In this document: positions 1 to 8,940 of the stretch, in pieces | Layout of the letters: the number at the start of each line of letters is the position of its first letter | Numbering within the stretch: the stretch's first letter is position 1 | From: an uncultured SAR86 cluster bacterium | GTDB taxonomy: Bacteria; Pseudomonadota; Gammaproteobacteria; Magnimaribacterales; AG-339-G14 | DNA: 64,000 bases | Assembly (NCBI GenBank): GCA_902614235.1 | Contig: CACMKG010000001.1 | Span: forward strand, 404,916 to 468,915 | Direction: 5' to 3' | Notes under the pieces: generated by a model | The model's input: only the letters and a program-made list of their open reading frames with translations | Database searches by the model: none | What the model was told of the DNA's origin: nothing | Position numbers and translations under genes: made by a program

Positions 1-357
1 AATAAAGTCATATTTTGTGACCGATATATAGATTCAACACTTGCTTATCAAGGAAGTGGCAGAAACCTAGACAAAAAAGCTATTAAAGAATTATTTAATA
101 TATTTAACTTCCCAGTTCCAGACTTAACAATTTTATTGGATGTACCGGTCCAAGTAGGATTAGAAAGAGCTAGGAAAAGAAATGAGCTGGATAGATTTGA
201 GAAAGAAGATTTAAATTTCCATGAAAATATTCGAAAAGCCTATTTAGACTTAGCAAAAAATAATAGTGAAAGAATAGTTTTATTTGATTCTTTGATTTCA
301 GAAGATGAATTATTTGAAATGGCTATCAATTTAATAGAGAGCAGAATTAGTGAGTAA
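1..357 (+). CDS. tmk: Thymidylate kinase, C-terminal part (cut by window edge)
   Basis: The reading frame is open from base 1, so the gene begins upstream of the window. The visible 118 residues begin NKVIFCDRYIDSTLAYQGSGR, which holds the DRY...S..AYQG.GR signature of thymidylate kinase, followed by a strand reading DLTILLDVP and an arginine-rich lid region (ERARKRNELDRFE). The enzyme phosphorylates dTMP to dTDP in the cytoplasm. Its stop overlaps the GTG start of holB by 8 bp; tmk-holB is a common bacterial gene order and supports both calls. The first in-frame ATG inside the window (136) is internal and not a true start. Confidence 0.95.
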   Translation, partial: NKVIFCDRYIDSTLAYQGSGRNLDKKAIKELFNIFNFPVPDLTILLDVPVQVGLERARKRNELDRFEKEDLNFHENIRKAYLDLAKNNSERIVLFDSLISEDELFEMAINLIESRISE

Positions 358-1327
358 CATTAAATACCCTTGGCTTAAAAAATATTTGTATTATTTTGAT
401 GCTAAAAAATTAGCGCACGCTCAATTATTTTCTGGTAATTCGGGTATTGGAAAATCTCATTTTTCTTATGAATTATCAAAGTCTCTTCTATGCCCTAATT
501 CAACAAAGCTTTTTGATTATTGTGGAAAATGCATATCGTGCAATTCTTTTAATTCAGGGACACACCCTGATTTTAAATCAATCCAATTAGAAGGCGAAAA
601 CAAGGTTATTAAAATCTCTCAATTAAGAGGAACAAAAAAAGATAATGGCACTGAAGGTATACTCAATTTTTCACATGAGACGCCATTACTGAGTAAATCA
701 AAAATAATTCATATTAGTTCTGCTGAAAATATGAATACAGAATCCCAAAACTTTTTATTAAAAACTTTAGAAGAGCCTTCAAATAATACATATATCTTTT
801 TGACTTCTTCTAAGCCTTATCTATTGAAACCAACACTTTTGAGCAGGCTTAACCATGTTTCAATTTCTTTTCCAAAGAGGGAAGAAACATTAGATTGGTT
901 AAAATCTATTAATGTCGAAATAAATTATCAGGAATTAAATTTTTTAGAGGATGTAAATCTTATTGATTTAAGTTCTGAATTAATTAACCAAATAAAACAA
1001 GAAATAGATGACTTTGCATCAGACTTAGCAAAATGCAATTCATCAAAAAAAATAGAAAAAATAGCATCTAAGTGGGATGACTCAAACTTGTTAAAAAAGT
1101 TAAATTGGCTCTCAAAAATAATTCGTAACTCAATTTTTTTAAAAATAAACCAAGGCGATTTAAAAAGTCCATTATTTATAGAAAGTATTTCTTATCTTGC
1201 TAACTCCAAAAGCCTTATTGATCTTTTTGAGTTATCAAACGAGCTTAATAATTTAATTGATGGGCTTGCTAAGGGTGTAAATTTGAACAATAAGCTTCAA
1301 ATAAAAGCACTTTTATCTTCTTATTGA
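350..1327 (+). CDS. holB: DNA polymerase III subunit delta-prime
   Basis: This is a clamp-loader subunit of the replicative polymerase, 325 residues and close to the family length. Residues 29-36 (GNSGIGKS) form the Walker A loop. Four cysteines at 48, 58, 61 and 64 reproduce the zinc module of delta-prime. The stretch MNTESQNFLLKTLEEP matches the conserved sensor region of DnaX-type ATPases. The start is GTG at 350, inside the end of tmk, so the two are probably translationally coupled. The C-terminal third is the poorly conserved clamp-loader collar. Lys- and Asn-rich codon use matches the neighbours. Confidence 0.95.
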   Translation: MSNIKYPWLKKYLYYFDAKKLAHAQLFSGNSGIGKSHFSYELSKSLLCPNSTKLFDYCGKCISCNSFNSGTHPDFKSIQLEGENKVIKISQLRGTKKDNGTEGILNFSHETPLLSKSKIIHISSAENMNTESQNFLLKTLEEPSNNTYIFLTSSKPYLLKPTLLSRLNHVSISFPKREETLDWLKSINVEINYQELNFLEDVNLIDLSSELINQIKQEIDDFASDLAKCNSSKKIEKIASKWDDSNLLKKLNWLSKIIRNSIFLKINQGDLKSPLFIESISYLANSKSLIDLFELSNELNNLIDGLAKGVNLNNKLQIKALLSSY

Positions 1328-1373
1328 GTTAAAAAATTTATACGTTTTATAAATTTTAAATTAAAATGATTTT

Positions 1374-2477
1374 ATGAATTTTTTAAAAATATTTCTTATT
1401 TCAATTTTTACTTATTCATTAAATATATTTGGTGAAAAAAATTATGATTTAGAAGTTCTTGTAGATGGATTAGATCATCCTTGGAGTTTGGTCGAGCTTT
1501 CTAGTGGAGAATTTCTTCTAACAGAACTGCCTGGAAACTTAAAATTAATTTCAAAGAATGGTTCTAAGATCACTGAAATTTTAAATGTGCCAAAAGTTTT
1601 ATTTAGAGGGCAGGGGGGCCTTTCTGATATTGTCTTACATCCAGAATATAACAATAACGGTTGGATTTATTTTTCTTATTCAGCATATATAGATGAAAAA
1701 AAGAAACTTAATACTTTATTTGTGGATAGAGCTAAAATTAAAAATTTTAAATTAACTTCAATAGAAAATATTTTCCAAGCAAAAGCTGAAAGGAACGCTC
1801 CTGCACACTTTGGAGCAAAACTCTTTTTTCTAGATGATGGGACTTTGATGATAACCAGCGGTGACGGATTTGACTTTAGGGAATCTGCACAGTTTTTAGA
1901 TAATCACTTTGGAAAAGTACTAAGGATTAATGATGATGGATCTATACCTGAGGATAATCCATTCGTAAATGTGTCAGGTGCACTTCCTGAAATCTGGAGT
2001 TACGGAATTAGAAATCCTCAAGGTATTTTCCAAGATAAAGATGGTCTAGTTTATGAAAATGAACATGGTCCAAGAGGAGGAGATGAATTAAATATTCTCA
2101 AACCTGGCCTTAATTATGGATGGCCTGCAATAACACATGGTATCGATTATTCAGGTGCTTTAATTTCACCCTTTAAAGAAAAAGAAGGAATGGAACAACC
2201 TATTTACTATTGGACACCTTCAATTGCACCATCTGGTATGACAATTTATGAAAAGGATCTTTTTCCAGAATGGAAAGATAAAATTTTTATATCTAACCTA
2301 GTTTATCAAGATGTGAGGCTATTAGAGTTAAATGAAAATAAAGAAGTAATAAACGAAGAAATTTTATTCAAAGAAATAGGTAAAAGGATAAGAAATATCA
2401 TTACTTTATCCAATGGAGAACTAATGATAATCACTGACAAAAAAGATGGTCAGCTAATAAAAGTAAAAAAAATATAA
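1374..2477 (+). CDS. PQQ-dependent aldose sugar dehydrogenase family protein (YliI-like)
   Basis: This 367-residue protein has an N-terminal hydrophobic signal segment (about residues 1-20) and is probably periplasmic. It follows the glucose/sorbosone dehydrogenase beta-propeller pattern: DGLDHPWSLV near the start, GGLSDIVLHPEYNNNGWIYF around residues 81-100, a central SYGIRNPQGI motif, and ENEHGPRGGDELN followed by NYGWP. Family members oxidise aldose sugars using PQQ. No PQQ biosynthesis gene is visible here, so cofactor and substrate are inferred. The ATG at 1374 follows an AT-rich 46-bp gap after holB. The next gene starts 1 bp after its stop. Confidence 0.85.
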   Translation: MNFLKIFLISIFTYSLNIFGEKNYDLEVLVDGLDHPWSLVELSSGEFLLTELPGNLKLISKNGSKITEILNVPKVLFRGQGGLSDIVLHPEYNNNGWIYFSYSAYIDEKKKLNTLFVDRAKIKNFKLTSIENIFQAKAERNAPAHFGAKLFFLDDGTLMITSGDGFDFRESAQFLDNHFGKVLRINDDGSIPEDNPFVNVSGALPEIWSYGIRNPQGIFQDKDGLVYENEHGPRGGDELNILKPGLNYGWPAITHGIDYSGALISPFKEKEGMEQPIYYWTPSIAPSGMTIYEKDLFPEWKDKIFISNLVYQDVRLLELNENKEVINEEILFKEIGKRIRNIITLSNGELMIITDKKDGQLIKVKKI

Positions 2478-2478
2478 T

Positions 2479-2925
2479 ATGAGATTTTTAAGAGTTACTT
2501 CCTTATTATTATTTGCTGCAATAATTACTTCTTTTTTAAGTGTGCCTATAACAACTGCAAGTTATACAATTTGGTTAAGTAGTATTGATATGCCTACGAC
2601 CCTAAATTTATTCATAGCAAGCCTTATTCATGATTGGTTTAATTTAGGAGTAACGCTCTTTTTATTATTTTTAGTGGGTTTTTTCATTGCATTTCTTATC
2701 ACATTTGCCATCCGTAAATATTTTGATGTCAAATTAATTTCGGAACCATTTTCATATGCTATCGCTGGATCTACTTGCATAGCTTTGATTTTAATTTTAA
2801 CTGTAGCTCTTCTATTTGAAACACAAATAATCGCAGGGAACAGAACTTCAATAGGGACCCTCCTGCATGTTATGGCAGGTTTTGCTGGGGGGTATTTTTT
2901 TGGTTATTTTTTAAAAAAAATGTAA
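2479..2925 (+). CDS. Small integral membrane protein, unknown
   Basis: I do not recognise this 148-residue protein. It has four hydrophobic segments: about residues 5-28, 58-78, 93-114 and 122-145. The last is glycine-rich (MAGFAGGYFFGYFLKK), as in packed membrane helices. It starts 1 bp after the stop of the sugar dehydrogenase, so the two are very likely co-transcribed. A short non-coding gap (12 bp) separates it from the HD-domain gene. No enzymatic motif is visible. Confidence 0.7.
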   Translation: MRFLRVTSLLLFAAIITSFLSVPITTASYTIWLSSIDMPTTLNLFIASLIHDWFNLGVTLFLLFLVGFFIAFLITFAIRKYFDVKLISEPFSYAIAGSTCIALILILTVALLFETQIIAGNRTSIGTLLHVMAGFAGGYFFGYFLKKM

Positions 2926-2937
2926 TAAAATAGACTA

Positions 2938-3510
2938 ATGTCAAAAGTTGCAAAATTCAGAGAAATGACTAAAGGTACTGCTGAAGATTATATTCCTATA
3001 GCTGAAGCTGCGATGGAACATGCGGTAAATCTTCCAGAAAGAATCATTCAGCACTTAGATATGCTTAAGGGTGATCATGGCGGATTTGCGGTTGATAGAT
3101 ATACTCATTGTCTTCAAACTGCCACAAGAGCTTATAGAGATGGGCGTGATGAAGAATATGTTGTTTGTGCTCTTTTACATGATATTGGAGATATTTTAGC
3201 TCCAGCCAATCATGCAGACTTTGCTGCTACTTTATTAGAACCTTATATTTCCGAAAAAAATTTCTGGATATTAAAACATCATGGAATTTTTCAAGGATAT
3301 TATTTCTTTCATTTTCTAGGACTTGATAGGCATATGAGAGATAAATATAAGGACAGTGAACATTGGAAAGATTGTGTAGAGTTTTGTGCTCGGTATGATC
3401 AAAATTCTTTTGATCCAGAATATGATACTTTGCCGATAGAAACTTTCATGCCAATGTTAAAGAATGTTTTGTCACAGACAAAAAAATCTATCTACAAATC
3501 AGAAGCCTAA
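2938..3510 (+). CDS. HD-domain protein, putative PhnZ-like mixed-valent di-iron oxygenase
   Basis: The 190-residue protein has a complete set of HD-domain metal ligands: H57, H81-D82, H92, H115 and D154. That order and spacing resemble the di-iron oxygenase PhnZ, which cleaves a hydroxylated aminophosphonate, rather than a one-metal phosphohydrolase. PhnZ uses Y24 and E27 ahead of the first histidine; the equivalent positions here are H47 and F50, so the substrate is probably different. The conserved-looking block KHHGIFQGYYFFHFLG follows the fourth histidine. The gene converges on an SDR gene with a 4-bp overlap of stops. Oxygenase activity is inference; the HD fold is well supported. Confidence 0.75.
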   Translation: MSKVAKFREMTKGTAEDYIPIAEAAMEHAVNLPERIIQHLDMLKGDHGGFAVDRYTHCLQTATRAYRDGRDEEYVVCALLHDIGDILAPANHADFAATLLEPYISEKNFWILKHHGIFQGYYFFHFLGLDRHMRDKYKDSEHWKDCVEFCARYDQNSFDPEYDTLPIETFMPMLKNVLSQTKKSIYKSEA

Positions 3511-4409
3511 CTAGGTTCTCCCTTTTTCTCTACTTGTTCGTCATGCATCTTTTTTGCAGCTATTAGATCTGGCATAACCATATTGAGCTTGTCTAAATCC
3601 CAAACATCTTCACTTTTAAAAGACTTAATTACTGCTGGTTGCTGCATAATTCCAACATTTCCTTGGGATATATGAAAAATTTGATTGGTAATCTCATTCG
3701 CTTCTTCTGAACTAAGCCAAGCTATAACTGGGGCAATTTGTTGGGGACCTTGTTTCCAATCATTTTCATCAACTTCTCTGCCAGCTGCTTTCATTAAATC
3801 TATAGTCAGTCTAGTTGCAGCTCCAGGTGAAATTGTATTAACAGAACATTTATATTTTGCCATTTCCATCGAAAGCGATCTTGAAAATCCAGCAATACCT
3901 GCTTTGGCTGCTCCATAATTAGTTTGACCAAAATTTCCTATTAATCCTGAAACTGATGACATATTTATAATTTTGCAGTTCAGTCTATTTGTTTCTCTAA
4001 TATAACGTACAAAAGGTTGTGTGCAATTGAAGTGACCCTTTAAATGAACAGCCATTATTGCGTCCCAATCAGACTCGTCCATGTTAAACAATGTTTTATC
4101 TCTTAAAATTCCTGCATTATTAACAAGAATATCTACAGCTCCAAATTCGTTTAAAGCTGATTCAAAGATATTTTTGCCCCCTTCGTAGGAGTCTACACTT
4201 TCGTAATTAGCTAAAGCTTCTCCCCCAAGAGAGGTTATTTCTTCAACAACTTCGTCCGCTATTTTATCTTCACCACTTCCATCTGGATTTGCACCTAGAT
4301 CATTTACTAAAACTTTTGCACCTTCTTTAGCTAGAAAAAGAGCAGATTCTTTTCCTATACCTCTTCCAGCACCCGTGATTATTGCAACTTTATCCTTTAA
4401 ACTAGACAT
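3507..4409 (-). CDS. Short-chain dehydrogenase, similar to the MFE-2 hydroxyacyl-CoA dehydrogenase domain
   Basis: This 300-residue SDR has the Rossmann motif TGAGRGIGK near residue 13, the NNAG motif, a catalytic serine (NMSSVSG) and YGAAKAG as YxxxK. The segment after the nucleotide loop (KVLVNDLGANPDGSGEDK...ADEVVEEI) resembles the dehydrogenase half of peroxisomal multifunctional enzyme type 2. The extra 50 or so residues at the C-terminus also fit that group. It probably oxidises a 3-hydroxyacyl-CoA, or a related lipid alcohol, with NAD(P). The ATG at 4409 has a purine-rich site upstream. It is divergent from the first GPH transporter across only 39 bp. Confidence 0.85.
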   Translation of the reverse strand: MSSLKDKVAIITGAGRGIGKESALFLAKEGAKVLVNDLGANPDGSGEDKIADEVVEEITSLGGEALANYESVDSYEGGKNIFESALNEFGAVDILVNNAGILRDKTLFNMDESDWDAIMAVHLKGHFNCTQPFVRYIRETNRLNCKIINMSSVSGLIGNFGQTNYGAAKAGIAGFSRSLSMEMAKYKCSVNTISPGAATRLTIDLMKAAGREVDENDWKQGPQQIAPVIAWLSSEEANEITNQIFHISQGNVGIMQQPAVIKSFKSEDVWDLDKLNMVMPDLIAAKKMHDEQVEKKGEPS

Positions 4410-4448
4410 GTCAGCTCCCCCGTAAAATATTTAATTTATATTAGCTTA

Positions 4449-5903
4449 ATGAAAGATTCAATTGAAAAAGGTGTAAGCAATTTAAACTTAATACTTTATG
4501 CTTTTGGTTCAGGAACAGTAGGAATAAATTCTGTAATTTTTGGTGGCTGGATTTTATTTTATTACAATCAAGTTTTAGGTCTTAGTGCTGTGCTCGCTTC
4601 TACAGCATTAGGAATATCCTTAGTTTTCGATGCTATTTCTGACCCTTTGGTTGGAGCTTGGTCAGATAGATTTAAATCAAAATGGGGAAGAAGACATCCT
4701 TTTGTTTACTTGAGCATCATTCCTTTGGCATTAGGATTTTATTTTTTATTCTCTATTCCTTCATCAACAGAACAAAATTTTCTTTTTTGGAAATTATTAC
4801 TTTTAGTAATTTTAATAAGAGTTTCTTTAACTTTTTATGAAACACCTAGAGCGGCATTAGGACCAGAATTAACAAAAGGATATGACAGGAGAACATTTGT
4901 TACAGGTTGGTCATATGTAATGGGAGTAATGGGAGCAATAATTCTTAGTTACTTAATGTATGAATTTTTTCTTGTAGAAACAGAGGAATTTCAAAAAGAT
5001 ATGGCTTTTTTGAATCCAGTTTCGTATACGTATTTAGGGCTTTCATCAGCAATAATGATAATCTTTTTTGGTCTTACCTCATGCATCAGTACTCATAAAT
5101 ATATTCCAGAGTTACACAAGCCAGAATCTACTAAAAATTTTTCATTCAATAAACTTTTTCAAGAACTACTTGAATGCTTTTCAAATAAATCTTGGTTGGC
5201 AATGTTAATTTCAGGAAGTTTTTTGGGTTTACAAATTGGTATAAGTACAGGCGTCGGAGTTTATATAAACAAATTCTTTTGGGAATGGACGCCAGAAGTT
5301 TTGGCCCTTTTTCCAGTTGTTTCAGGGATAGGTGCAATATTAGGAGCTATTTTGGCTGCTTCCATTGCAAATGGACAAGAAAAAAGGAATGTATGTATAA
5401 CAGTTTTTGTTATAACAATTCTAACTTCTCCTATTCCTTTGGCTCTTAGGTTATTAGATCCTTACACTTCAATTACTCTTTTTCCTGAAAACAATACAGA
5501 TTTAATTTGGTGGATATTAATTCTTCACACAGGAATTGAAGATTTACTAAGAGCCATGGGTTTTACACTAGTTATTTCTATGATTTACGATATTGTTGAG
5601 AATAGTCAAATAAATACTGGTAGAAGGGACGAAGGAATTTTTATGACTGGACCTGGTTTGATACAAAAAATTCTCTCTGGTTTAGGAATATTTATTTTAG
5701 GGCTTGTTTTGCAATACTTAAATTTTGATCCAAATATTGCGACTAATTCTGAATCAAAACCACCTATCAATGAACTAGTATTTTTCCAAATAACAGTCGG
5801 ACCCTTTTTAACCTTAATTGGAACGTCATTTTTATTCCTTTATAACATTTCCAGAGATTCACACTATGAAGCTATTGGTTCGTTGGGATACGAAGAAAAG
5901 TAA
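4449..5903 (+). CDS. GPH-family (glycoside-pentoside-hexuronide) cation symporter, copy 1
   Basis: This 484-residue MFS-fold transporter has about twelve hydrophobic segments. It shows the GPH signature DPLVGAWSDRFKSKWGRRHP in the first cytoplasmic loop and FYETPRAALGPELTKGYDRR in the loop before helix 5. Family members move glycosides or uronic acids with Na+ or H+ across the inner membrane; the substrate cannot be read from sequence. It opens a four-gene + strand run with 1-4 bp overlaps (rhomboid, DUF3604, then 6 bp to a second GPH). A long polar loop near residues 215-235 (THKYIPELHKPEST) separates the two halves. Confidence 0.85.
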   Translation: MKDSIEKGVSNLNLILYAFGSGTVGINSVIFGGWILFYYNQVLGLSAVLASTALGISLVFDAISDPLVGAWSDRFKSKWGRRHPFVYLSIIPLALGFYFLFSIPSSTEQNFLFWKLLLLVILIRVSLTFYETPRAALGPELTKGYDRRTFVTGWSYVMGVMGAIILSYLMYEFFLVETEEFQKDMAFLNPVSYTYLGLSSAIMIIFFGLTSCISTHKYIPELHKPESTKNFSFNKLFQELLECFSNKSWLAMLISGSFLGLQIGISTGVGVYINKFFWEWTPEVLALFPVVSGIGAILGAILAASIANGQEKRNVCITVFVITILTSPIPLALRLLDPYTSITLFPENNTDLIWWILILHTGIEDLLRAMGFTLVISMIYDIVENSQINTGRRDEGIFMTGPGLIQKILSGLGIFILGLVLQYLNFDPNIATNSESKPPINELVFFQITVGPFLTLIGTSFLFLYNISRDSHYEAIGSLGYEEK

Positions 5904-6694
5904 TGTTCTTTCCAATTTCTGACGATAATCCTAGTAATACATCTCCAATTATTACCTATTCTTTGATTGGACTTTGTTTATTTGTCTTTTTTTTACAGAT
6001 TCTTTCGGAAATGAATCCGTCTATTTATTATAGTTTTGGATTTATACCTTCAAGTTTTTTTAATTCAACCTCATTATTAGAAGCATTTTTTCCAGTGATA
6101 ACGTCTATGTTTGTTCATGGAGGTTTCGCTCATATTATTGGAAATTTACTTTACCTCTGGATATTTGGCGATAACGTTGAAGATTCCATGGGTAAATTGA
6201 GATTTATTATTTTTTATATCCTTTGTGGAACCTCAGGAGCTATTCTTCAAGGAATTGTTGATCCAACCTCAAACATACCTATGGTGGGTGCAAGTGGCGC
6301 TATTGCGGGAGTATTAGGAGCTTATTTATTATTATTTCCCAGAGCAAATGTTAGGTGTTTAATTTTCATTATTATTTTTATTCAAATGATTAGGGTGCCA
6401 GCATTTATAGTTTTAGGTATATGGATTTTAGGCCAATTCTTCAGTCTTCCAGGTTCGCTTGATTCATCTGGTGGAACTGCTTATTTAGCTCACATTGGAG
6501 GATTTATAACGGGAATGATTTTGATACCATTTTTTAAAAAAACCAATGTAAGATTACTACAAGAAAAAAATAGTATTGCTTGGGTTGCTGAATCTGGTTT
6601 CAATTTTAGACAAGATGAAAACAAGATTAAAAATGATGATTTATTAGGTAAATTTATTGAAGAATCAGAAGAAGAGGTGAGGAAGAGAAAATGA
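5903..6694 (+). CDS. Rhomboid family intramembrane serine protease
   Basis: The 263-residue membrane protein has the rhomboid catalytic dyad: S131 in GASGAIAG and H197 in AHIGGF. It also has the HGGFAHIIGNLLYLWIFG segment that supplies the oxyanion-side histidine and asparagine. The N-terminus is a short soluble stretch (FFPISDDNPSNTS) typical of this rhomboid branch, and the C-terminal tail is charged. It cleaves single-pass membrane proteins within or near the bilayer. It overlaps the upstream transporter by 1 bp and the downstream DUF3604 gene by 4 bp (ATGA), so it is translationally coupled to both. Whether the single N-terminal helix of the DUF3604 protein is its substrate is speculation. 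Confidence 0.88.
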   Translation: MFFPISDDNPSNTSPIITYSLIGLCLFVFFLQILSEMNPSIYYSFGFIPSSFFNSTSLLEAFFPVITSMFVHGGFAHIIGNLLYLWIFGDNVEDSMGKLRFIIFYILCGTSGAILQGIVDPTSNIPMVGASGAIAGVLGAYLLLFPRANVRCLIFIIIFIQMIRVPAFIVLGIWILGQFFSLPGSLDSSGGTAYLAHIGGFITGMILIPFFKKTNVRLLQEKNSIAWVAESGFNFRQDENKIKNDDLLGKFIEESEEEVRKRK

Positions 6695-8934
6695 GGATAT
6701 TTTTAAAATCTATTTTTTGGTTAGTAAGTTTCTTCTTAATAATCTTAATTTTAATTTCTGCATACTATTTTGCTTTTTTCTATAATTTTTTCGGAACTCT
6801 TGAAACAGCTGGTAAAAATTTAAATAAACCTTACCCAGATTATCTTCTTCAATCAAAAATTCAGTCTCAGTTAAAACACACTAATACAGAAAAACAGATT
6901 GTGTTTGGAGATACTCATGTTCACTCAACTTACTCAACAGATGCATTTTTATGGAGTCTCAAAAATTTTAATGGAGAGGGGCCTCATTTAATGGCTGAAG
7001 CTTGTGATTATGCAAGATTTTGTTCCGCAATAGATTTTTGGGTTAATACTGATCATGCCGAAGCAAGTACACCAAGAAAGTGGGCTGAAACTATAAGAGC
7101 TGTACAAAACTGTGAAGCAGTTAATAAAGGTGATAGAGCAAAAGATTTAATAAGTTTTGTTGGTTATGAATGGACCCAGATAAATCCGGATAATAAAGAC
7201 GACCATTATGGCCATAAAAACGTACTTTTCTTGGAAACAGATGATGAACTGCTTCCAAAAGTTCCTTTTGGAGCCGCAGGATATACCTCAGCAGGATTTA
7301 GAGATCGTGAAGGACTAGTCAGCGCAAAGATAAATATGCTTTCCGCTTCTGTAGTTGATTTTTCAAATAGAAATAGATATGCAGATTTCATAGCTTTTTA
7401 TGAAGAAGTAGTCGCCAATCCAGATTGCGATCCTAATGATATGAATTATTCAGACTGTTATAAATCTGTCTTTACTCCTAAAGATTTATTTTCAATTTTA
7501 AAAACAGTTGAATCTGACTCAATAGTAATTCCACATGGAAATACTTGGGGTTATTACACCCCCACAGAATCAAGCTGGGATAAACAACTGCTAAATGAAA
7601 TGCATGATCCTTCAATGCAAATTTCAATAGAGGTTTTTTCAGGACACGGGAATTCTGAAGAGTTTAGAAATTGGACAGGTACTATTTCTCAAAATGGAAT
7701 AAAAACTTGCCCTTTGCCAACAGAAGATTATTTACCTTCATGTTGGAGGGCAGGAGAGATAATTCAAGAGAGGTGTTTAAATAATGGATCCAGTGAAGAA
7801 ATTTGTTTAGCTAGGGCAGAATTAGCAAGACAGACTTACATTGAAGGTGGCCAATACGGCCATTGGTCGGTAATGGGAGCTGAGCCGGCAGATTGGCTTG
7901 ATTCTGGTCAATGTAAAGATTGTTTTGTGCCTGCTTTTAATATGAGACCGAACGCTTCCGTACAATATGCATTAGCATTGAGAAAATTTGAAGGAGATAA
8001 AATTAATTCTTTTGATTTTGGTTTTATTGCATCAAGTGATAACCATAGAGCTAGACCTGGAACAGGTTATAAGGCTATTGATAGACTTGTTACAACTGAA
8101 GCAAACGGCCCATCAAATGAATTTTTTTATAGCAATATTTATCCCAAAGAAGAAAAAACAGATATACCATGGGAAGTTATTCCAAGTGAAATTAATACTG
8201 CTTCCGAATTAACTATGTTTGAAGCTGAAAGACAATCTTCCTTTTTTACTACTGGAGGATTAGCAGCAGTACATGTATCGAAAAGAGATAGAGAGGGTAT
8301 TTGGGAAGGCTTTAAAAATAAAGAAACTTATGCAACAAGTGGTCCAAGAATACTATTATGGTTTGACGTTATAAATTCAAAAAATGGTAGAAAGCCCATG
8401 GGATCAAAAATAGACATGGCAGAAAATCCAGTTTTTGAGGTCAAAGCAGTTGGTTCATTTAAACAAAAACCTGGATGTCCTGATTTAGGTTTGTCAAAAG
8501 CTGAAAACGAAAAAATCATGAAACTTTGTAAAAACGAATGTTTCAACCCATCTGATGAAAGAAGAGAAATAACAAGAATTGAAGTGATAAAAATCACTCC
8601 TCAAAATTATAACGATGAGCCAGTAGAAAATTTAATAAAAGATGTTTGGAAAGTTCATAAATGTAAGTCTAATTCACAAGGAGAATGTAGATTTAGATTT
8701 TCAGATCCAGATTATTCTAAAAACGGAAGAGATAGCCTTTATTATGTTAGGGCGATTGAAGAGCCCTCTTTAAGAATTAACGGTGGTAATCTAAGATGTG
8801 ATTATGACGAAAATGGAAACTGTAAAAAAGTAAATATTTGTCACGGCGGGTATCAGACTGATAGAGATGATAATTGTACAATGTTATCTGAAGAGAGAGC
8901 TTGGTCTTCACCGATATATATAAACAAAATTTAG
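6691..8934 (+). CDS. DUF3604 family secreted or membrane-anchored protein (PHP-like metallohydrolase fold)
   Basis: This 747-residue protein has one N-terminal hydrophobic helix (about residues 8-30) followed by a large exported domain. Metal-site motifs of the PHP-like DUF3604 group are visible: GDTHVHSTYSTDAF around residue 73, TDHAE, IPHGNTWGYY, and ASSDNHRARPG. At least a dozen cysteines occur, some in close pairs (CKDCF, CKNECF), fitting a disulfide-bonded periplasmic protein. The biochemical role of DUF3604 is not established to my knowledge. Here it is bracketed by GPH symporters, which suggests processing of an imported glycoside-like compound (inference). Confidence 0.85.
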   Translation: MRIFLKSIFWLVSFFLIILILISAYYFAFFYNFFGTLETAGKNLNKPYPDYLLQSKIQSQLKHTNTEKQIVFGDTHVHSTYSTDAFLWSLKNFNGEGPHLMAEACDYARFCSAIDFWVNTDHAEASTPRKWAETIRAVQNCEAVNKGDRAKDLISFVGYEWTQINPDNKDDHYGHKNVLFLETDDELLPKVPFGAAGYTSAGFRDREGLVSAKINMLSASVVDFSNRNRYADFIAFYEEVVANPDCDPNDMNYSDCYKSVFTPKDLFSILKTVESDSIVIPHGNTWGYYTPTESSWDKQLLNEMHDPSMQISIEVFSGHGNSEEFRNWTGTISQNGIKTCPLPTEDYLPSCWRAGEIIQERCLNNGSSEEICLARAELARQTYIEGGQYGHWSVMGAEPADWLDSGQCKDCFVPAFNMRPNASVQYALALRKFEGDKINSFDFGFIASSDNHRARPGTGYKAIDRLVTTEANGPSNEFFYSNIYPKEEKTDIPWEVIPSEINTASELTMFEAERQSSFFTTGGLAAVHVSKRDREGIWEGFKNKETYATSGPRILLWFDVINSKNGRKPMGSKIDMAENPVFEVKAVGSFKQKPGCPDLGLSKAENEKIMKLCKNECFNPSDERREITRIEVIKITPQNYNDEPVENLIKDVWKVHKCKSNSQGECRFRFSDPDYSKNGRDSLYYVRAIEEPSLRINGGNLRCDYDENGNCKKVNICHGGYQTDRDDNCTMLSEERAWSSPIYINKI

Positions 8935-8940
8935 CATTAA

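Noticed and set aside
3467-3483. Perfect palindrome TTTTGTC-ACA-GACAAAA
   Set aside because: It lies inside the coding end of the HD-domain gene, the stem is weak, and it shares only part of the GTGACA core; not counted as an operator or terminator.
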